From G963663495 sp963663495 (GTDB lineage: Bacteria; Bacteroidota; Rhodothermia; Rhodothermales; Bin80), in NCBI GenBank assembly GCA_963663495.1, contig OY760427.1, positions 5,394,001-5,458,000 of the forward strand: a stretch of 64,000 bases of DNA, given 5' to 3'. Numbering within the stretch: position 1 is the first letter of the stretch; every line of letters begins with the position of its first letter. Positions 1 to 9,200 of this stretch are shown here, one piece after another. The position numbers were made by a program, and so were the translations under genes. The notes beneath the pieces are model-generated. The model had not been told where the DNA came from and did no database searches. It worked only from the letters and a program-made list of their open reading frames with translations.

Positions 1-1
1 A

Positions 2-481
2 GGGGAGAAACGCGTGGTGCGGGTAGCACTGGACGAGTCAAGCCGTGGGAGACTGGAAGATAGGGGGTATGCTGCGTTCCTGACCGTAACATCGGGGCCA
101 AGACAGTTTGCTCGCGCAAACTTTGCGCCGTCTGATGCCCCTATGCTGCGAACAGCACGCGTCTCCACCAGCATCCCCGCAGTGTATGTGCCGGGTGGAG
201 GTACGAACTTCGCCAATGTTCGGCTGGAGTCCGTGTCACGTGGGCAGAATCCTGCTGCCGTACTAGTTGCTGAAACAAATGGAAATCCATTTGTGGGAAA
301 TATTGAACTAAGAACTGATCGCGGCGAGCTGCTTGGACGCAGTTCTTTATTAGTCTACACCAGAAGCCGCGTGCGTGTGCCCCTGACGCGGAACCCCGAT
401 CAGTATATCGTTGCGCACTTTGTGCCCGAAACTGCCGGGCCACGGCCGGATTCCGTGGTATTGCCTACAAATCCGCAGTAA
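2..481 (+). CDS. PapD-like periplasmic chaperone, C-terminal part (truncated by window edge)
   Basis: The frame is open to the first base, so the true start lies upstream. The first visible residues (GEKRVVRVALDES, then GYAAFLTVT about 20 residues on) match the end of the first immunoglobulin domain of PapD-family chaperones, where a 'PGe.q.vRv' strand is followed by 'eslFwLnv.'. The remainder (ETNGNPFVGNIEL, then a strand ending in RVRVPL) looks like the second domain. Family members bind secreted subunits in the periplasm and hand them to an outer-membrane usher. The usher-like gene at 5854 on the same strand supports this reading. The N-terminal domain with the conserved Arg is outside the window, so subunit-binding residues cannot be checked. 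Family call is moderately secure; the substrate is unknown. Confidence 0.6.
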   Translation, partial: GEKRVVRVALDESSRGRLEDRGYAAFLTVTSGPRQFARANFAPSDAPMLRTARVSTSIPAVYVPGGGTNFANVRLESVSRGQNPAAVLVAETNGNPFVGNIELRTDRGELLGRSSLLVYTRSRVRVPLTRNPDQYIVAHFVPETAGPRPDSVVLPTNPQ

Positions 482-676
482 GGGTGACTTTGATCTCAAA
501 TGGATGCAGTGCAGATGTTCTGCCGGAGAGCGTTAGACAATGGCTTCGCCAAACGGACATGCACCCTGCAATCAACATTTCATGATCGTAGCAGATGCAA
601 TTTTCGGCCTGCAGGGGGATCTGTCGGCGTACGCCAATGGTCAGCACTCGGCGAAGACAGAAAAGGTTCTACCCAT

Positions 677-1435
677 ATGATGCAGAAATCAATTATGCTA
701 ACGCGAGAACCTGTGGTAACAACATCTGCAAAAAGGCGCGGAAGGATGCTTCAGGGCGGAGCATGGGTGCTGGCACTATCACTGATTGCAGTCTGCCCGG
801 TCTCCGGTCAGCTGGCAGAGGTCACGCAGCGGGTACTACCCGTTGCCGAAGTGAGCAACCTTGAGTTCCTGTCCTCTTTTCTCTCAAGCCAATTCATCCA
901 GCCAAGTAGCGATAACTACACCTCCGGAGCATTCCTGGATGTGACTCGTGATGGGTTTGGTACAAATGACGTGCTGATCCTGTATCCCAGTCAGGAATAT
1001 TTTCAGCTGGGTGAATACATTCCGACTGCGATGATAAATGTACTGTCAGAACAGAACTTGCGGACAGATTACAACCTCTCTACAGTCCGACAGATGAGCA
1101 AGATCATCGCTGATGAAGCGGAGGAAGAGGCAGACCCCAAGAAAGCACTTGCCGGGGCACTTTTGAGATCGTTGCTGGTTTATTATCCCGCAGGTAATTT
1201 TCAGGGCTACATTGACCAAGTCGGCGACGATCTACGGGTGAGCTTTTGGGGATACGAAGAAGACCTGTGGCAGTTTGTCCCAGAGTCGACCCAGTGTGTA
1301 CAACCGGACCAAGACCCCCTGATTCTGGTGGTCCACAAACAGCCTCAGATTCATTCCTACCTAGATGTGGACGGGTGCGTAGTGGTACAGGCCTCCACCA
1401 CCGGCGCCGAAGTATCTTCCCGAGTATGCGAATAG
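677..1435 (+). CDS. Secreted protein of unknown function in usher/ExbBD-like cluster
   Basis: About 252 residues from the ATG at 677. An in-frame upstream ATG at 500 would add 59 residues of non-signal-like sequence, and a purine-rich AGAAAAGG precedes 677. A basic stretch (KRRGR) followed by a hydrophobic segment ending near PVSGQ looks like a Sec signal peptide. The mature part is acidic, with a short Glu-rich stretch (DEAEEEADPKK). Two Cys in the last third and one as the penultimate residue could form disulfides. I recognise no domain. The gene sits between the chaperone fragment and the first ExbD-like gene, with only 6 bp to the latter. A role as periplasmic component or exported substrate of the cluster is possible but unproven. 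Confidence 0.6.
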   Translation: MMQKSIMLTREPVVTTSAKRRGRMLQGGAWVLALSLIAVCPVSGQLAEVTQRVLPVAEVSNLEFLSSFLSSQFIQPSSDNYTSGAFLDVTRDGFGTNDVLILYPSQEYFQLGEYIPTAMINVLSEQNLRTDYNLSTVRQMSKIIADEAEEEADPKKALAGALLRSLLVYYPAGNFQGYIDQVGDDLRVSFWGYEEDLWQFVPESTQCVQPDQDPLILVVHKQPQIHSYLDVDGCVVVQASTTGAEVSSRVCE

Positions 1436-1441
1436 AACACC

Positions 1442-1837
1442 ATGGCCGACGATAGGCAGGACTTAATGGTCTTTATAGACTTGGGATTCATTCTTCTGGT
1501 GGGCTTCCTGATCCTTACGGACACGACGCCAATAGAAAATGTCGCCTTGCCTTCCGCCGACGAATCGGAGGCTCCTGTATCAGAAGAAGACCGTTCTGTC
1601 TACGAGGTTACCTTTGACGGAGAAGTCCGTTTCACGGTTGTGCTCGTTGAGCAACAGGCTGTCCTCTGTACTTATGCGGGATCCGAAGCGCTGATTGCAT
1701 GCATGAACGCGCTGATTGCGCGTTCAGCAAGATCAGTATTTGTCTTGAATCCCCGCGGGGTTGCCTCTGTTCAGCAACTGGTCAATATTCTTGACACATG
1801 CGTCACCAGAAGTTGGTCCTGCACAGTACGGAGCTGA
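1442..1837 (+). CDS. ExbD/TolR-like energiser subunit (first)
   Basis: 131 residues. The N-terminus is short and cytoplasmic, followed by one transmembrane helix whose start, FIDLGFILLVGFLIL, matches the ExbD/TolR pattern 'f.IDv.lvLLiiFm'. The Asp at residue 13 sits where the proton-conducting Asp of ExbD, TolR and MotB lies. The remaining periplasmic part (about residues 35-131) has the length and strand-helix pattern of the ExbD periplasmic domain. ExbD-type proteins pair with an ExbB/TolQ pentamer to convert proton-motive force into force on an envelope partner. Here the likely partners are the ExbB-like protein at 8386 and the TonB-like protein at 2131. The gene starts 6 bp after the preceding stop. 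The next 293 bp (1838-2130) hold no gene I can support. Confidence 0.7.
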   Translation: MADDRQDLMVFIDLGFILLVGFLILTDTTPIENVALPSADESEAPVSEEDRSVYEVTFDGEVRFTVVLVEQQAVLCTYAGSEALIACMNALIARSARSVFVLNPRGVASVQQLVNILDTCVTRSWSCTVRS

Positions 1838-2130
1838 ATCGCGTGATGAAGAACACATCGGCAGCATCAGAATACAAGGCCCGCGGGATAATTCACCAGT
1901 GGAGAACGAACAATAAGTTGAATGCTGTTTGCGTTCAACCGGAGACAGCATTCCCGCACAATACGATCAGGCGAAGAATTGGAGCTTAGGCAGGAACGCC
2001 TTGGGAGAATGTACATGCTTTCAAGGCCCAAAGTGTGGGGGAATGCAAGGAATGGACGGCACCACGCCGGGAGAAAGTGTATTTTTCTTGGCCAAGGCAA
2101 ATTGTGTGCACCAACAGTTCTACATAGATA

Positions 2131-3204
2131 GTGGGAACGGTACTGGCGGACTATGATGGTAAACAGGGGCGTGGTCTCACGTGGATGGTGTTCCTTGTGT
2201 TTTCAACGCTGTTGCTGATGGCGTTTTCAGTGATTCCTCTGCCAAGTCAGGAATTTGCCGAGCAGGCTATAGAGGTTCTCCTGCTTGAGCACACGGTGTT
2301 TCAGCGCGACGATACTGCAGCTATGGAGGACGAAGTGGAGGAGATTGTGGAGGAAACCGAGCAGTTGTTGGCAGAACCGGTAGAGGAACTTGAAGGACAG
2401 GGAGACTCACCGGATATTGCCTCATTTATGGCAGTATTCGACGGGAACGCGGCAGCTCCGCTCGGTGATATAACAGCCGAGATGACCTCCCGCACAGGCG
2501 GGGTGACAGAACTGGTTGATGGAGAGTTAGACGTAGATGTGTCGGACGCGTTGGGCGCATTCGGCGGCGGGGGCCTTGACTTAACCTCTGGTCTCGTAAC
2601 GCGCGAAAATGCTCAAGGTAGGCCCACCCGAGTACTGAACCCGAGTCTGGTCGCACGGGGGAGCACTACAGGATCGCTTTTGGGGGGTGATGGCCCTGGC
2701 GCAACAGGTTTGGGGATAGGAGACGGAGTAATCGGAACAGGTCGTGTGGTTGGTGGGACGGATTTGGTAGGCACCGACAAAGGAATTCCCGTTTTAAAGC
2801 CGCGGGAGGTTGAAATGGAGGTCCCAACACCTCAGATCATTGACTGGCTTAAGTTCAGACAATCACCGATAGACCCTGGAATCCGGGCTCATTTTCGCTA
2901 CACCCCCGACAATATGACGGCTAAGGAGCGTATCATTGTGGCCGGACAGTCTTTCGGGATGCAGTTGATGTACGCTCCAAGCAGCCGTTCCTTGCACGTT
3001 GCGCTTCTGGACGGCGATACGGTCTACTATTTCGTGGACCCGGGTACGCGCGGCCGTGCGAATTATTTTCAAAAAGGCACCGCTCGCAGGGATGAGGAAG
3101 GACTCGTGGTCCTAGTGGAAACAGAAGATTTTTCTCCCCGTGGCTCTGAGGCAACCGTATTTTTTCAGATATTCCGCGGCTGGTGGGATGCAGAAGACAG
3201 ATAA
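2131..3204 (+). CDS. TonB-like single-span periplasmic protein
   Basis: 357 residues from GTG 2131; ATG 2185 is an alternative start that keeps the membrane segment. Order: a short N-terminus; one transmembrane helix (about residues 19-37, WMVFLVFSTLLLMAFSVIP); an acidic stretch rich in Glu/Val (about 65-90); a long Gly/Thr-rich flexible linker (about 140-225); and a folded C-terminal domain (about 235-357) that ends in aromatic residues. This resembles TonB/TolA/AgmX architecture: membrane anchor, extended periplasm-spanning linker, C-terminal contact domain. I do not recognise the C-terminal domain as a standard TonB_C fold. It is flanked on both sides by ExbD-like genes, and the downstream one begins 15 bp after its stop. 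The role as force-transmitting partner is inferred from architecture and neighbours. Confidence 0.55.
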   Translation: MGTVLADYDGKQGRGLTWMVFLVFSTLLLMAFSVIPLPSQEFAEQAIEVLLLEHTVFQRDDTAAMEDEVEEIVEETEQLLAEPVEELEGQGDSPDIASFMAVFDGNAAAPLGDITAEMTSRTGGVTELVDGELDVDVSDALGAFGGGGLDLTSGLVTRENAQGRPTRVLNPSLVARGSTTGSLLGGDGPGATGLGIGDGVIGTGRVVGGTDLVGTDKGIPVLKPREVEMEVPTPQIIDWLKFRQSPIDPGIRAHFRYTPDNMTAKERIIVAGQSFGMQLMYAPSSRSLHVALLDGDTVYYFVDPGTRGRANYFQKGTARRDEEGLVVLVETEDFSPRGSEATVFFQIFRGWWDAEDR

Positions 3205-3219
3205 CACAACTTTAAGACC

Positions 3220-3588
3220 GTGGATGAGACACTGGTAGATGTCGTCCTGATTCTGCTTGCGGCTCTGGTGGCAATTGCAACGGTGCGCCCGTTTGAAGCT
3301 CAACCACCTGTCAGTACGGAGGCGCAGGAGAGTGAAATCATGCTTCGACCGTTGCAGATTGCTATCGAGGAATCTGGACGGTTCTTAACACCCGCCGGCT
3401 CTGAGTCCGGCGGACTGCGCACACTGGACCCACAGGGCTTGTATGATCTTGTGGCCGACTCCCATCCAGACCGGATTGTAGAGTTTACCGCTGCATCCAT
3501 GGCGCCGGCAACATTGCTGGTAGAAGCAAACCGAGTGGTACAGAAAGCAGGAAGAAATGCTGTTTTTCTGGTCATTGTCGGAGACTAA
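3220..3588 (+). CDS. ExbD/TolR-like energiser subunit (second)
   Basis: 122 residues from GTG 3220. The protein begins almost at once with a transmembrane helix, LVDVVLILLAALVAIA, in which Asp7 occupies the ExbD/TolR proton-path position. A periplasmic domain of about 95 residues follows. Having two distinct ExbD-like genes with one ExbB-like gene recalls the Myxococcus AglR-AglQ-AglS motor, in which one TolQ-type protein works with two TolR-type proteins. That is an analogy only; no sequence comparison was run. The gene lies 15 bp after the TonB-like gene. A gap of about 110 bp follows before the TPR lipoprotein gene. Confidence 0.65.
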   Translation: MDETLVDVVLILLAALVAIATVRPFEAQPPVSTEAQESEIMLRPLQIAIEESGRFLTPAGSESGGLRTLDPQGLYDLVADSHPDRIVEFTAASMAPATLLVEANRVVQKAGRNAVFLVIVGD

Positions 3589-3699
3589 CTCTGGACACCT
3601 TGGCCTCTAGCCCTCACGAACAATTAAACGGTACTGTACGGTATGGCAATTCATGGCAAAGCTGGCGGTAGGGGGCACCACTGCACCGAACCACAATTC

Positions 3700-5346
3700 A
3701 TGAATCCAAACGGTAACAAAAGCTTGAGAATGGGTTTTGTTACCGTCCTGTGCGCTCGTGCAGTGCCGGGTATTGTGCTCACTGGGATCCTGGCAGGCTG
3801 CGGGCAGACTGCGCCCATTGTCTCGGAAGAGCCGGAAGAACTGGTAGAGTCAATTGTGACAGGCCCGCTTCCAGGGGTGGACCCATCCGTGATCCAAGAT
3901 GTCGCAGTCGAATTTGATAGCACCTTTGTTGCGCATGGGCCGGAAGTGGAGGCACAACAGAGTTACCTAGCTGGTCAGTCGCTGTTCGATCACGCCGACA
4001 GCATACTTACGCGCATAGCCGGGCCGTCCAGGTTGTTGCTGGAAAGTGATAACAACGTTCCGCTTGATTCTTTGGCTTTCGAACGTGCAAATAATGCAGC
4101 CCAGACTGCGTTGGGGCAAGCGGCCCGAGCGCAATTGCAACAAGACACCACGCTCGCCCACTCCTTGCTTGACCAAGCGGCACAACACTATGAACGTGCG
4201 CTATCGTTCAATCCGTACCACGAAGAAAGCCGCTACCAGTTGGCACAGGTCTATACATTGCGAGCAAACCATTTCCGGCAGTCAGGTGCGTGGGATCGTG
4301 TACTCGGCCTCTTGCGGGAATTGGCTAAGCTTCGGGAGGGGCAGCACGGTCTGTGGGCGGAAATGGGAGTTGCTCTCGAAAACTTGGGTCAGCATCAAGC
4401 TGCGGGCGTGGTTTGGCGTAGGGCAGCCAGGACTGTGGCCGATGATTCATGGCTAGCCTTCGCTTCACCTCCACCCCCTATAGACAGCACCACGTACTTT
4501 CTGTATAACGTACGCGCTTACCAGGCATTTGCATCCGCTGGGGACAGTGAAGCGGTTCGCGCTAGCCTGGCAGATGCTTGGACATATGCGCCGACCAAAG
4601 AACAGTGGAATTATGTGCAGGGAGAGATGGTATGGTCACTCTGGGACGGCGACAACTTTGAGTCCAGGCTTGTCTTTGACCGCCTGCAGACAATGAGCGA
4701 GACAGCACCGTTCGATGTACTTGATGGCCTGGAAAGTCTCATCCCGCGGCTAACCCGGCTAAGTGCCCGACTAGATGCAGGCTACGTGTATTCCGTCGTA
4801 TCCTATGATAATGGCTTTCAGGATATCGCTCTGGATTCTCTGCAGGCGTTGTGGCGCCTCACGAATGATGGGCTGGCAGCCGACGTTGCCTCACGCGGAT
4901 CACAGGAACAGGTCGCTTGGGAGAACAGGTACCAGTGGGATGCCAACAGCGCTCGCGAGGCGATAGTGCAAGAGCCGCTGCCATATCCGACCTATATGAG
5001 CAATTTGCGGACCGCCTATTCCACGTTCCTGTTCGAACGTGCCATACAACACATACAGGACGGCGGGTCCGCCTTGGCATTCACATACCTTATACAAGTT
5101 ACAGAAACCGGAAGCGCGTACACGGGAAGAGCTTTTGTTGAGGCACTGAAATTGGCACGCTATAATCCACCACAGGCTCTGAAGTTAGAGCCGAGAATTG
5201 AGGCTGTTTATGATCAGATGTCCAACGAGGATAAGATGGTCTACCTGCAAGAGATAGGGGACCTTCACCGGCGCCTCGGAAATATGGACAGGGTCGCCGA
5301 ACTGGTTGACCGGTACCGAGGCCTGCAGGGCACAAACTCGCAGTGA
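3700..5346 (+). CDS. TPR-repeat lipoprotein of the usher/ExbBD-like cluster
   Basis: 548 residues from ATG 3700. An earlier in-frame ATG at 3643 would add 19 residues ahead of the signal peptide. The N-terminus has basic residues, a hydrophobic core and a lipobox LAGC with the lipidated Cys at residue 34, so the protein should be membrane-anchored, probably at the outer membrane. After an acidic linker, helix-turn-helix repeats of TPR character begin near residue 130 (for example AAQHYERALSFNPYHEESRYQLAQ) and continue with lower clarity to the C-terminus. TPR lipoproteins commonly scaffold outer-membrane secretion or motility complexes. The position between the ExbD-like and usher-like genes suggests that here. 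No enzymatic motif is visible. Confidence 0.7.
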   Translation: MNPNGNKSLRMGFVTVLCARAVPGIVLTGILAGCGQTAPIVSEEPEELVESIVTGPLPGVDPSVIQDVAVEFDSTFVAHGPEVEAQQSYLAGQSLFDHADSILTRIAGPSRLLLESDNNVPLDSLAFERANNAAQTALGQAARAQLQQDTTLAHSLLDQAAQHYERALSFNPYHEESRYQLAQVYTLRANHFRQSGAWDRVLGLLRELAKLREGQHGLWAEMGVALENLGQHQAAGVVWRRAARTVADDSWLAFASPPPPIDSTTYFLYNVRAYQAFASAGDSEAVRASLADAWTYAPTKEQWNYVQGEMVWSLWDGDNFESRLVFDRLQTMSETAPFDVLDGLESLIPRLTRLSARLDAGYVYSVVSYDNGFQDIALDSLQALWRLTNDGLAADVASRGSQEQVAWENRYQWDANSAREAIVQEPLPYPTYMSNLRTAYSTFLFERAIQHIQDGGSALAFTYLIQVTETGSAYTGRAFVEALKLARYNPPQALKLEPRIEAVYDQMSNEDKMVYLQEIGDLHRRLGNMDRVAELVDRYRGLQGTNSQ

Positions 5347-5853
5347 CGCAAGATGAGTTCGTTACAATAGGAGGCAAATAGCCGGTACGGAGGAAGGCTA
5401 TTGGGGAAGGCCGTAGAACTGCGTAGATGCTTGGAGAACTGCAATGCCGGGTTTGTTGCTGAGGCGCTGACCCGTACGCGCATGTGTGGTACATTAGGGG
5501 GGATAATGCCCCTGCTTTATGGATGACGAAGGAGGCCATGCAGCGCGAATATTCTAGGCTTGTCAAGCTCTTTCGAAGCGTGAACGCCTTGGAATTGTGG
5601 CCCGCCACGGACAGTGCACCCCAGTTCAAGGCCTCGGGTAGCAGTGACCGCCAGACCGCTGGAGTACAGGGCTCGGGGTTGCAGCACGATGTTTTGAATT
5701 TAGGTTCTACAAGATGGCACCATAGTACATAAGAGCGTTTCGTATCGTACGCAGGGACAGTAATACATTCGATAACTCGAGTAATGAGCTGTGAGGAAAT
5801 TCAGAGATTACTGGCTGTGTGCCCGGGTCTGTGCTTCTGAGGGGATTGGATCT
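5347..5853 (+). other. Intergenic stretch ahead of usher-like gene
   Basis: 507 bp separating the TPR lipoprotein gene from the usher-like gene. Short open frames exist on both strands, but none has a convincing ribosome site, signal peptide or recognisable motif. A separate promoter for the usher-like/ExbB-like pair could lie here; no clear -10/-33 pair was identified by eye. Confidence 0.3.
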
Positions 5854-8385
5854 ATGAATAGCGCGTACTTGGGCATTGGGGGACGATCTGTTGTGCCGGT
5901 GGCGTTTCTTTTCGGGCTTTTGATACCAGCAGCGTGGGCCCAAGATGTCGGCGAGCCACTACGTCCGATACGTGTTATGCAGGAAATGCCGTGGGCCATC
6001 AATACGGTCACGGGTGTAGCATCAAGCATGGAACCGGTGCGTGGGTATTGGGACCAGCAAACCCAGACGTACTTCCTGGATCTGCTTTCGTTGTTCACAG
6101 CCCTAGGATACGAAGCAAGGGTAGATGGCGGTATCGTCCGGGCATCAACCGGTCAACGGGAAATAGCCGTAAACTACGACACCGGAGTCGCAAACCCGCT
6201 TGACCTGAATCGGTCATTCCAGCTCCTGCCCGGGGGTTACCTGCGCAGCAGCACGGACGAATTTCTTATGAGCCTGTCCAATATTCGGTTCGTGCTTCCC
6301 GAAGGAGCGCTGGAATTTGACACATCAACGCTGACGGTTCAACTGTCCAGCGCAGTTTTTGGGAGGGATACTTCCCCGTTCCGTCTACGAACAGGCGTTC
6401 CGGCCCACATGCATGGCCCATTGGTATATGGGCGCAATCGGTCCCTGCTCGGCGCAGTCCACGCAAGCTATAGAGTGTCTCGTGCACAGCACCAAAGTGA
6501 TATAGTAAATTACAACGGGTCAGTCCAACTGCAGGCAAATGTCGCTGGCGGACATGTGGTGGCACACGGAACAGGATCGCGCAACATGTCCGGTGACATT
6601 ACCACATCAATCCGATCGGCCACCTATTTGCTGGACATTCATGCTAATCCGTTCCTCAGTCGGATAGAATTGGGACGATCACGCGCCTACCGATGGCCTG
6701 TCCGACAAGCATATGAAGGTGCTCGTATAGGTAATGAACCGTTAGCCACGAGAACTCTGCAACACGAAACCGAGCTGGCCGGTGCAGCAGAACCCAATGC
6801 TATTGTTACGGCTTTTGTAGGCGGCGTTGCAGTTGACCGAGTCCAAGCTGATGCCACGGGTCGTTATGTACTGCTGGTGCCGGCCTACTACGGAACATCA
6901 CAGGCCGAGGTGGAAGTCGCGCCCCCGGGAGGAGGGACTCCAACGAGAGAGACGCGGTACTTATTCATAACAGAAGACTTGGTGCCGCGCGGGGCCGTGT
7001 ACTGGGATATAAGTGCAGGCCGGGATCAATACGACCACGCGAGATTCGGCATCGGCGAACTGAGAATCGGTGTCACGGAGTCCTTTACTGCCAGCGGGGG
7101 CATTGTAGTGGACGACACGCTTTTTACAGGGATGGCGGGACTTACACGAAATTTCAGTGGCTTTGCAACCTCGGGGTTGCGCATCTCCTTTCCGGAATTG
7201 GCAGCCCAGACCTTTCTGCGGCTGTACTACCGCCGCCTGCGCATCAACAGTGAAGCAGAATTCTTTGATCAGCCCGGATTATCATATTATCGCCGTCGCG
7301 TACAGGGCCAGCTCGGAGCGAGTTTCCAAAACATGAGTCTGTATATCAATGGTAGCACCTATGAGACATTCGGCTCGGCAACAACCACCGTACTTGGTGG
7401 CTCCGGCGTATTCCGACTAGCTCGGGGGCTCAACCTTGCACTATCGGCCAGCCAGTCGACCACAAAATCTGCGTTCGGGGTTAATCTTACGCCGCGGGTA
7501 CGGTGGAAAGGCGTATTGACACGTTACGCCACCGTAGGCAGGGTGCGCGGGCGCATTGGCGCACTGGGTGAGGGGGGGAGGTACGAAGATCTGGACTTCG
7601 CAGGCCTGACCATGTATGCCGCCTACAAAGGTGTTACGCTGGGTGGTCGGGCCGGATACGATTTCCCTTCCGAGGATGTCAGCTTCTCCGTCAACCTCCG
7701 CATGGACGCCCCTTGGCTGAGCCTCAGCGGACATTCGTCTGTTGATCCAATCAACCCCTACCACCTTCAGAGTGTATATGGCTCTATTGAGCTGGATTCC
7801 CGTCCGCGTTTGACACGGCAACCAAGAACCTTTAGCAGCGCCGTCCTCCGGGGATTTGCGGATGAGAACCGCGATGGGGCATGGAATCCAACAGAACCGC
7901 AACTCCCCGAGCTACAGATAGATGTAGTGAAGGCGGTGATGAGCAGGCTTGATACCGGAGGCCTACGGGCAGATTTTCTTGCCCCTAGCGCACAGTACCA
8001 GGTAATCATTGACCCCAAGTCGCTTCCCGGTCCGGGTTGGATCGTGCCGGTGGGCACTACTTTCAGTTTCGTTTCAGATCCTGGCGATCTGAAGGAGGTT
8101 AACATCCCGGTCGTACGGAATACTATCATTGAAGGGAGGCTTGCCGAGACTCCGCTCAGCTCCCCCACATTGGCCCAAGTTATCTTTATGCGGGACGAGG
8201 TAGAAGTAGTGCGGTCCCCGGTTTCCCAAGAGGGCTTGTTTTCCACATTGTTGGCACCAGGCACATACGAAGTGGTAGTACGAAACCTTGGTACCGGCCA
8301 GAATCTGCCAGCCTTTTCGCAATCCGTGACCATTAATCCAATCGAGCGGCAAATCCTTTACATTCAGTCAAGCGAGAACAGATAA
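5854..8385 (+). CDS. Usher-like outer-membrane beta-barrel protein
   Basis: 843 residues from ATG 5854. GAGGGG lies about 10 nt upstream, and this start places a clean signal peptide first, with predicted cleavage after AWA at residue 29. The body is rich in alternating strands. Around residues 300-390 there is a usher-plug-like stretch: ELAGAAEPNAIVTAFVGG, then DATGRYVLLVPAYYGTSQ, then a 'VPRGAVYWDISAGR' strand returning to the barrel. This corresponds to the fimbrial-usher pattern of an immunoglobulin-like plug. Near residue 667 a DENRDGAWNPTEP motif starts a C-terminal carboxypeptidase-regulatory/SdrD-like domain. At 843 residues it is in the size range of FimD/PapC. It would form the export pore for chaperone-bound subunits. 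The family call rests on pattern matching, not on an alignment search. Confidence 0.6.
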   Translation: MNSAYLGIGGRSVVPVAFLFGLLIPAAWAQDVGEPLRPIRVMQEMPWAINTVTGVASSMEPVRGYWDQQTQTYFLDLLSLFTALGYEARVDGGIVRASTGQREIAVNYDTGVANPLDLNRSFQLLPGGYLRSSTDEFLMSLSNIRFVLPEGALEFDTSTLTVQLSSAVFGRDTSPFRLRTGVPAHMHGPLVYGRNRSLLGAVHASYRVSRAQHQSDIVNYNGSVQLQANVAGGHVVAHGTGSRNMSGDITTSIRSATYLLDIHANPFLSRIELGRSRAYRWPVRQAYEGARIGNEPLATRTLQHETELAGAAEPNAIVTAFVGGVAVDRVQADATGRYVLLVPAYYGTSQAEVEVAPPGGGTPTRETRYLFITEDLVPRGAVYWDISAGRDQYDHARFGIGELRIGVTESFTASGGIVVDDTLFTGMAGLTRNFSGFATSGLRISFPELAAQTFLRLYYRRLRINSEAEFFDQPGLSYYRRRVQGQLGASFQNMSLYINGSTYETFGSATTTVLGGSGVFRLARGLNLALSASQSTTKSAFGVNLTPRVRWKGVLTRYATVGRVRGRIGALGEGGRYEDLDFAGLTMYAAYKGVTLGGRAGYDFPSEDVSFSVNLRMDAPWLSLSGHSSVDPINPYHLQSVYGSIELDSRPRLTRQPRTFSSAVLRGFADENRDGAWNPTEPQLPELQIDVVKAVMSRLDTGGLRADFLAPSAQYQVIIDPKSLPGPGWIVPVGTTFSFVSDPGDLKEVNIPVVRNTIIEGRLAETPLSSPTLAQVIFMRDEVEVVRSPVSQEGLFSTLLAPGTYEVVVRNLGTGQNLPAFSQSVTINPIERQILYIQSSENR

Positions 8386-9141
8386 GTGCTTACGCAAGTG
8401 TTGTCCCAATCCGTCCCCGATAGCTTGCAGGTGGTCCCGGTGGATACGTCCATCATGGCCGTGCCGCAGCCCCCCCCCGTTGAGCAGGCCCTTCCGGATA
8501 CTACCGGCGTCCTTGGTGGCGGTTTTGGTCCTGAAACAGTTTGGGAGCTGGTATCCTATGCCCAAGGGTTTGAATGGCCTCTCGGCATTATTTTCGTGGT
8601 CGGCCTATTCCTTCTCTGCTCGGCCTATGTCCGGTACTTCTTGCAATGGAGCGGAAGCAAAACATTCCTGCAGATTGACATAGATGGCATCACGCCGTCC
8701 GGTTTTGATGCCGCGATTTCGGAGGCAGGGCCCCGTAGCCCGTATCGGCTCGCCGGACAGCGATTGCTTGAAGATCACGGTCGAGGAGGCAATGCGGAGT
8801 CAATGGTGGAATATGCCACACGCTTTATTGACTTTGATCATGCCAATTACAAGGAAATTGACCGCTATATCACTGCTGCCGTTTATATCGCATTGAGCCT
8901 TGGCCTACTGGGTACCCTCATGGGTATTTTTGTGTTGTTTATGTCGGGCAGCAGGCACGAGGCATCGGACTTGGTAGGTCTCGGTATCGCCGTCGTGTCA
9001 ACAATGCTGGCACTGGTCGTGCGTCTCACCCTGTGGCCTGTAAACATTATTCTTCAAGCGAATGTGCGCAACAAGTATAGGACGCTCAAGAAATGGACGG
9101 TCGCCTTCGGGTATGCTCTGGCTGCACGCGGTTCCGGATGA
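8386..9141 (+). CDS. MotA/TolQ/ExbB-family proton channel protein
   Basis: 251 residues from a GTG placed directly after the usher-like stop codon, implying translational coupling. A Pro-rich N-terminal tail of about 55 residues precedes TM1 (WPLGIIFVVGLFLLCSAYV). A cytoplasmic region of about 90 residues follows, then TM2 containing the family hallmark LGLLGTLMGIF and TM3 (GLGIAVVSTMLALVVRL). This matches the MotA_ExbB domain layout (three helices, large cytoplasmic loop). The protein should form the stator that, with the two ExbD-like subunits, couples proton flow to the TonB-like protein. Being cotranscribed with an usher-like gene is unusual, because classical chaperone-usher export needs no inner-membrane energy source. 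Confidence 0.8.
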   Translation: MLTQVLSQSVPDSLQVVPVDTSIMAVPQPPPVEQALPDTTGVLGGGFGPETVWELVSYAQGFEWPLGIIFVVGLFLLCSAYVRYFLQWSGSKTFLQIDIDGITPSGFDAAISEAGPRSPYRLAGQRLLEDHGRGGNAESMVEYATRFIDFDHANYKEIDRYITAAVYIALSLGLLGTLMGIFVLFMSGSRHEASDLVGLGIAVVSTMLALVVRLTLWPVNIILQANVRNKYRTLKKWTVAFGYALAARGSG

Positions 9142-9200
9142 GATGTGGGCGACCACTAACTCGTGCCTAGTGGTCCTGCAGGTTTCGGGGAGCATAACCT

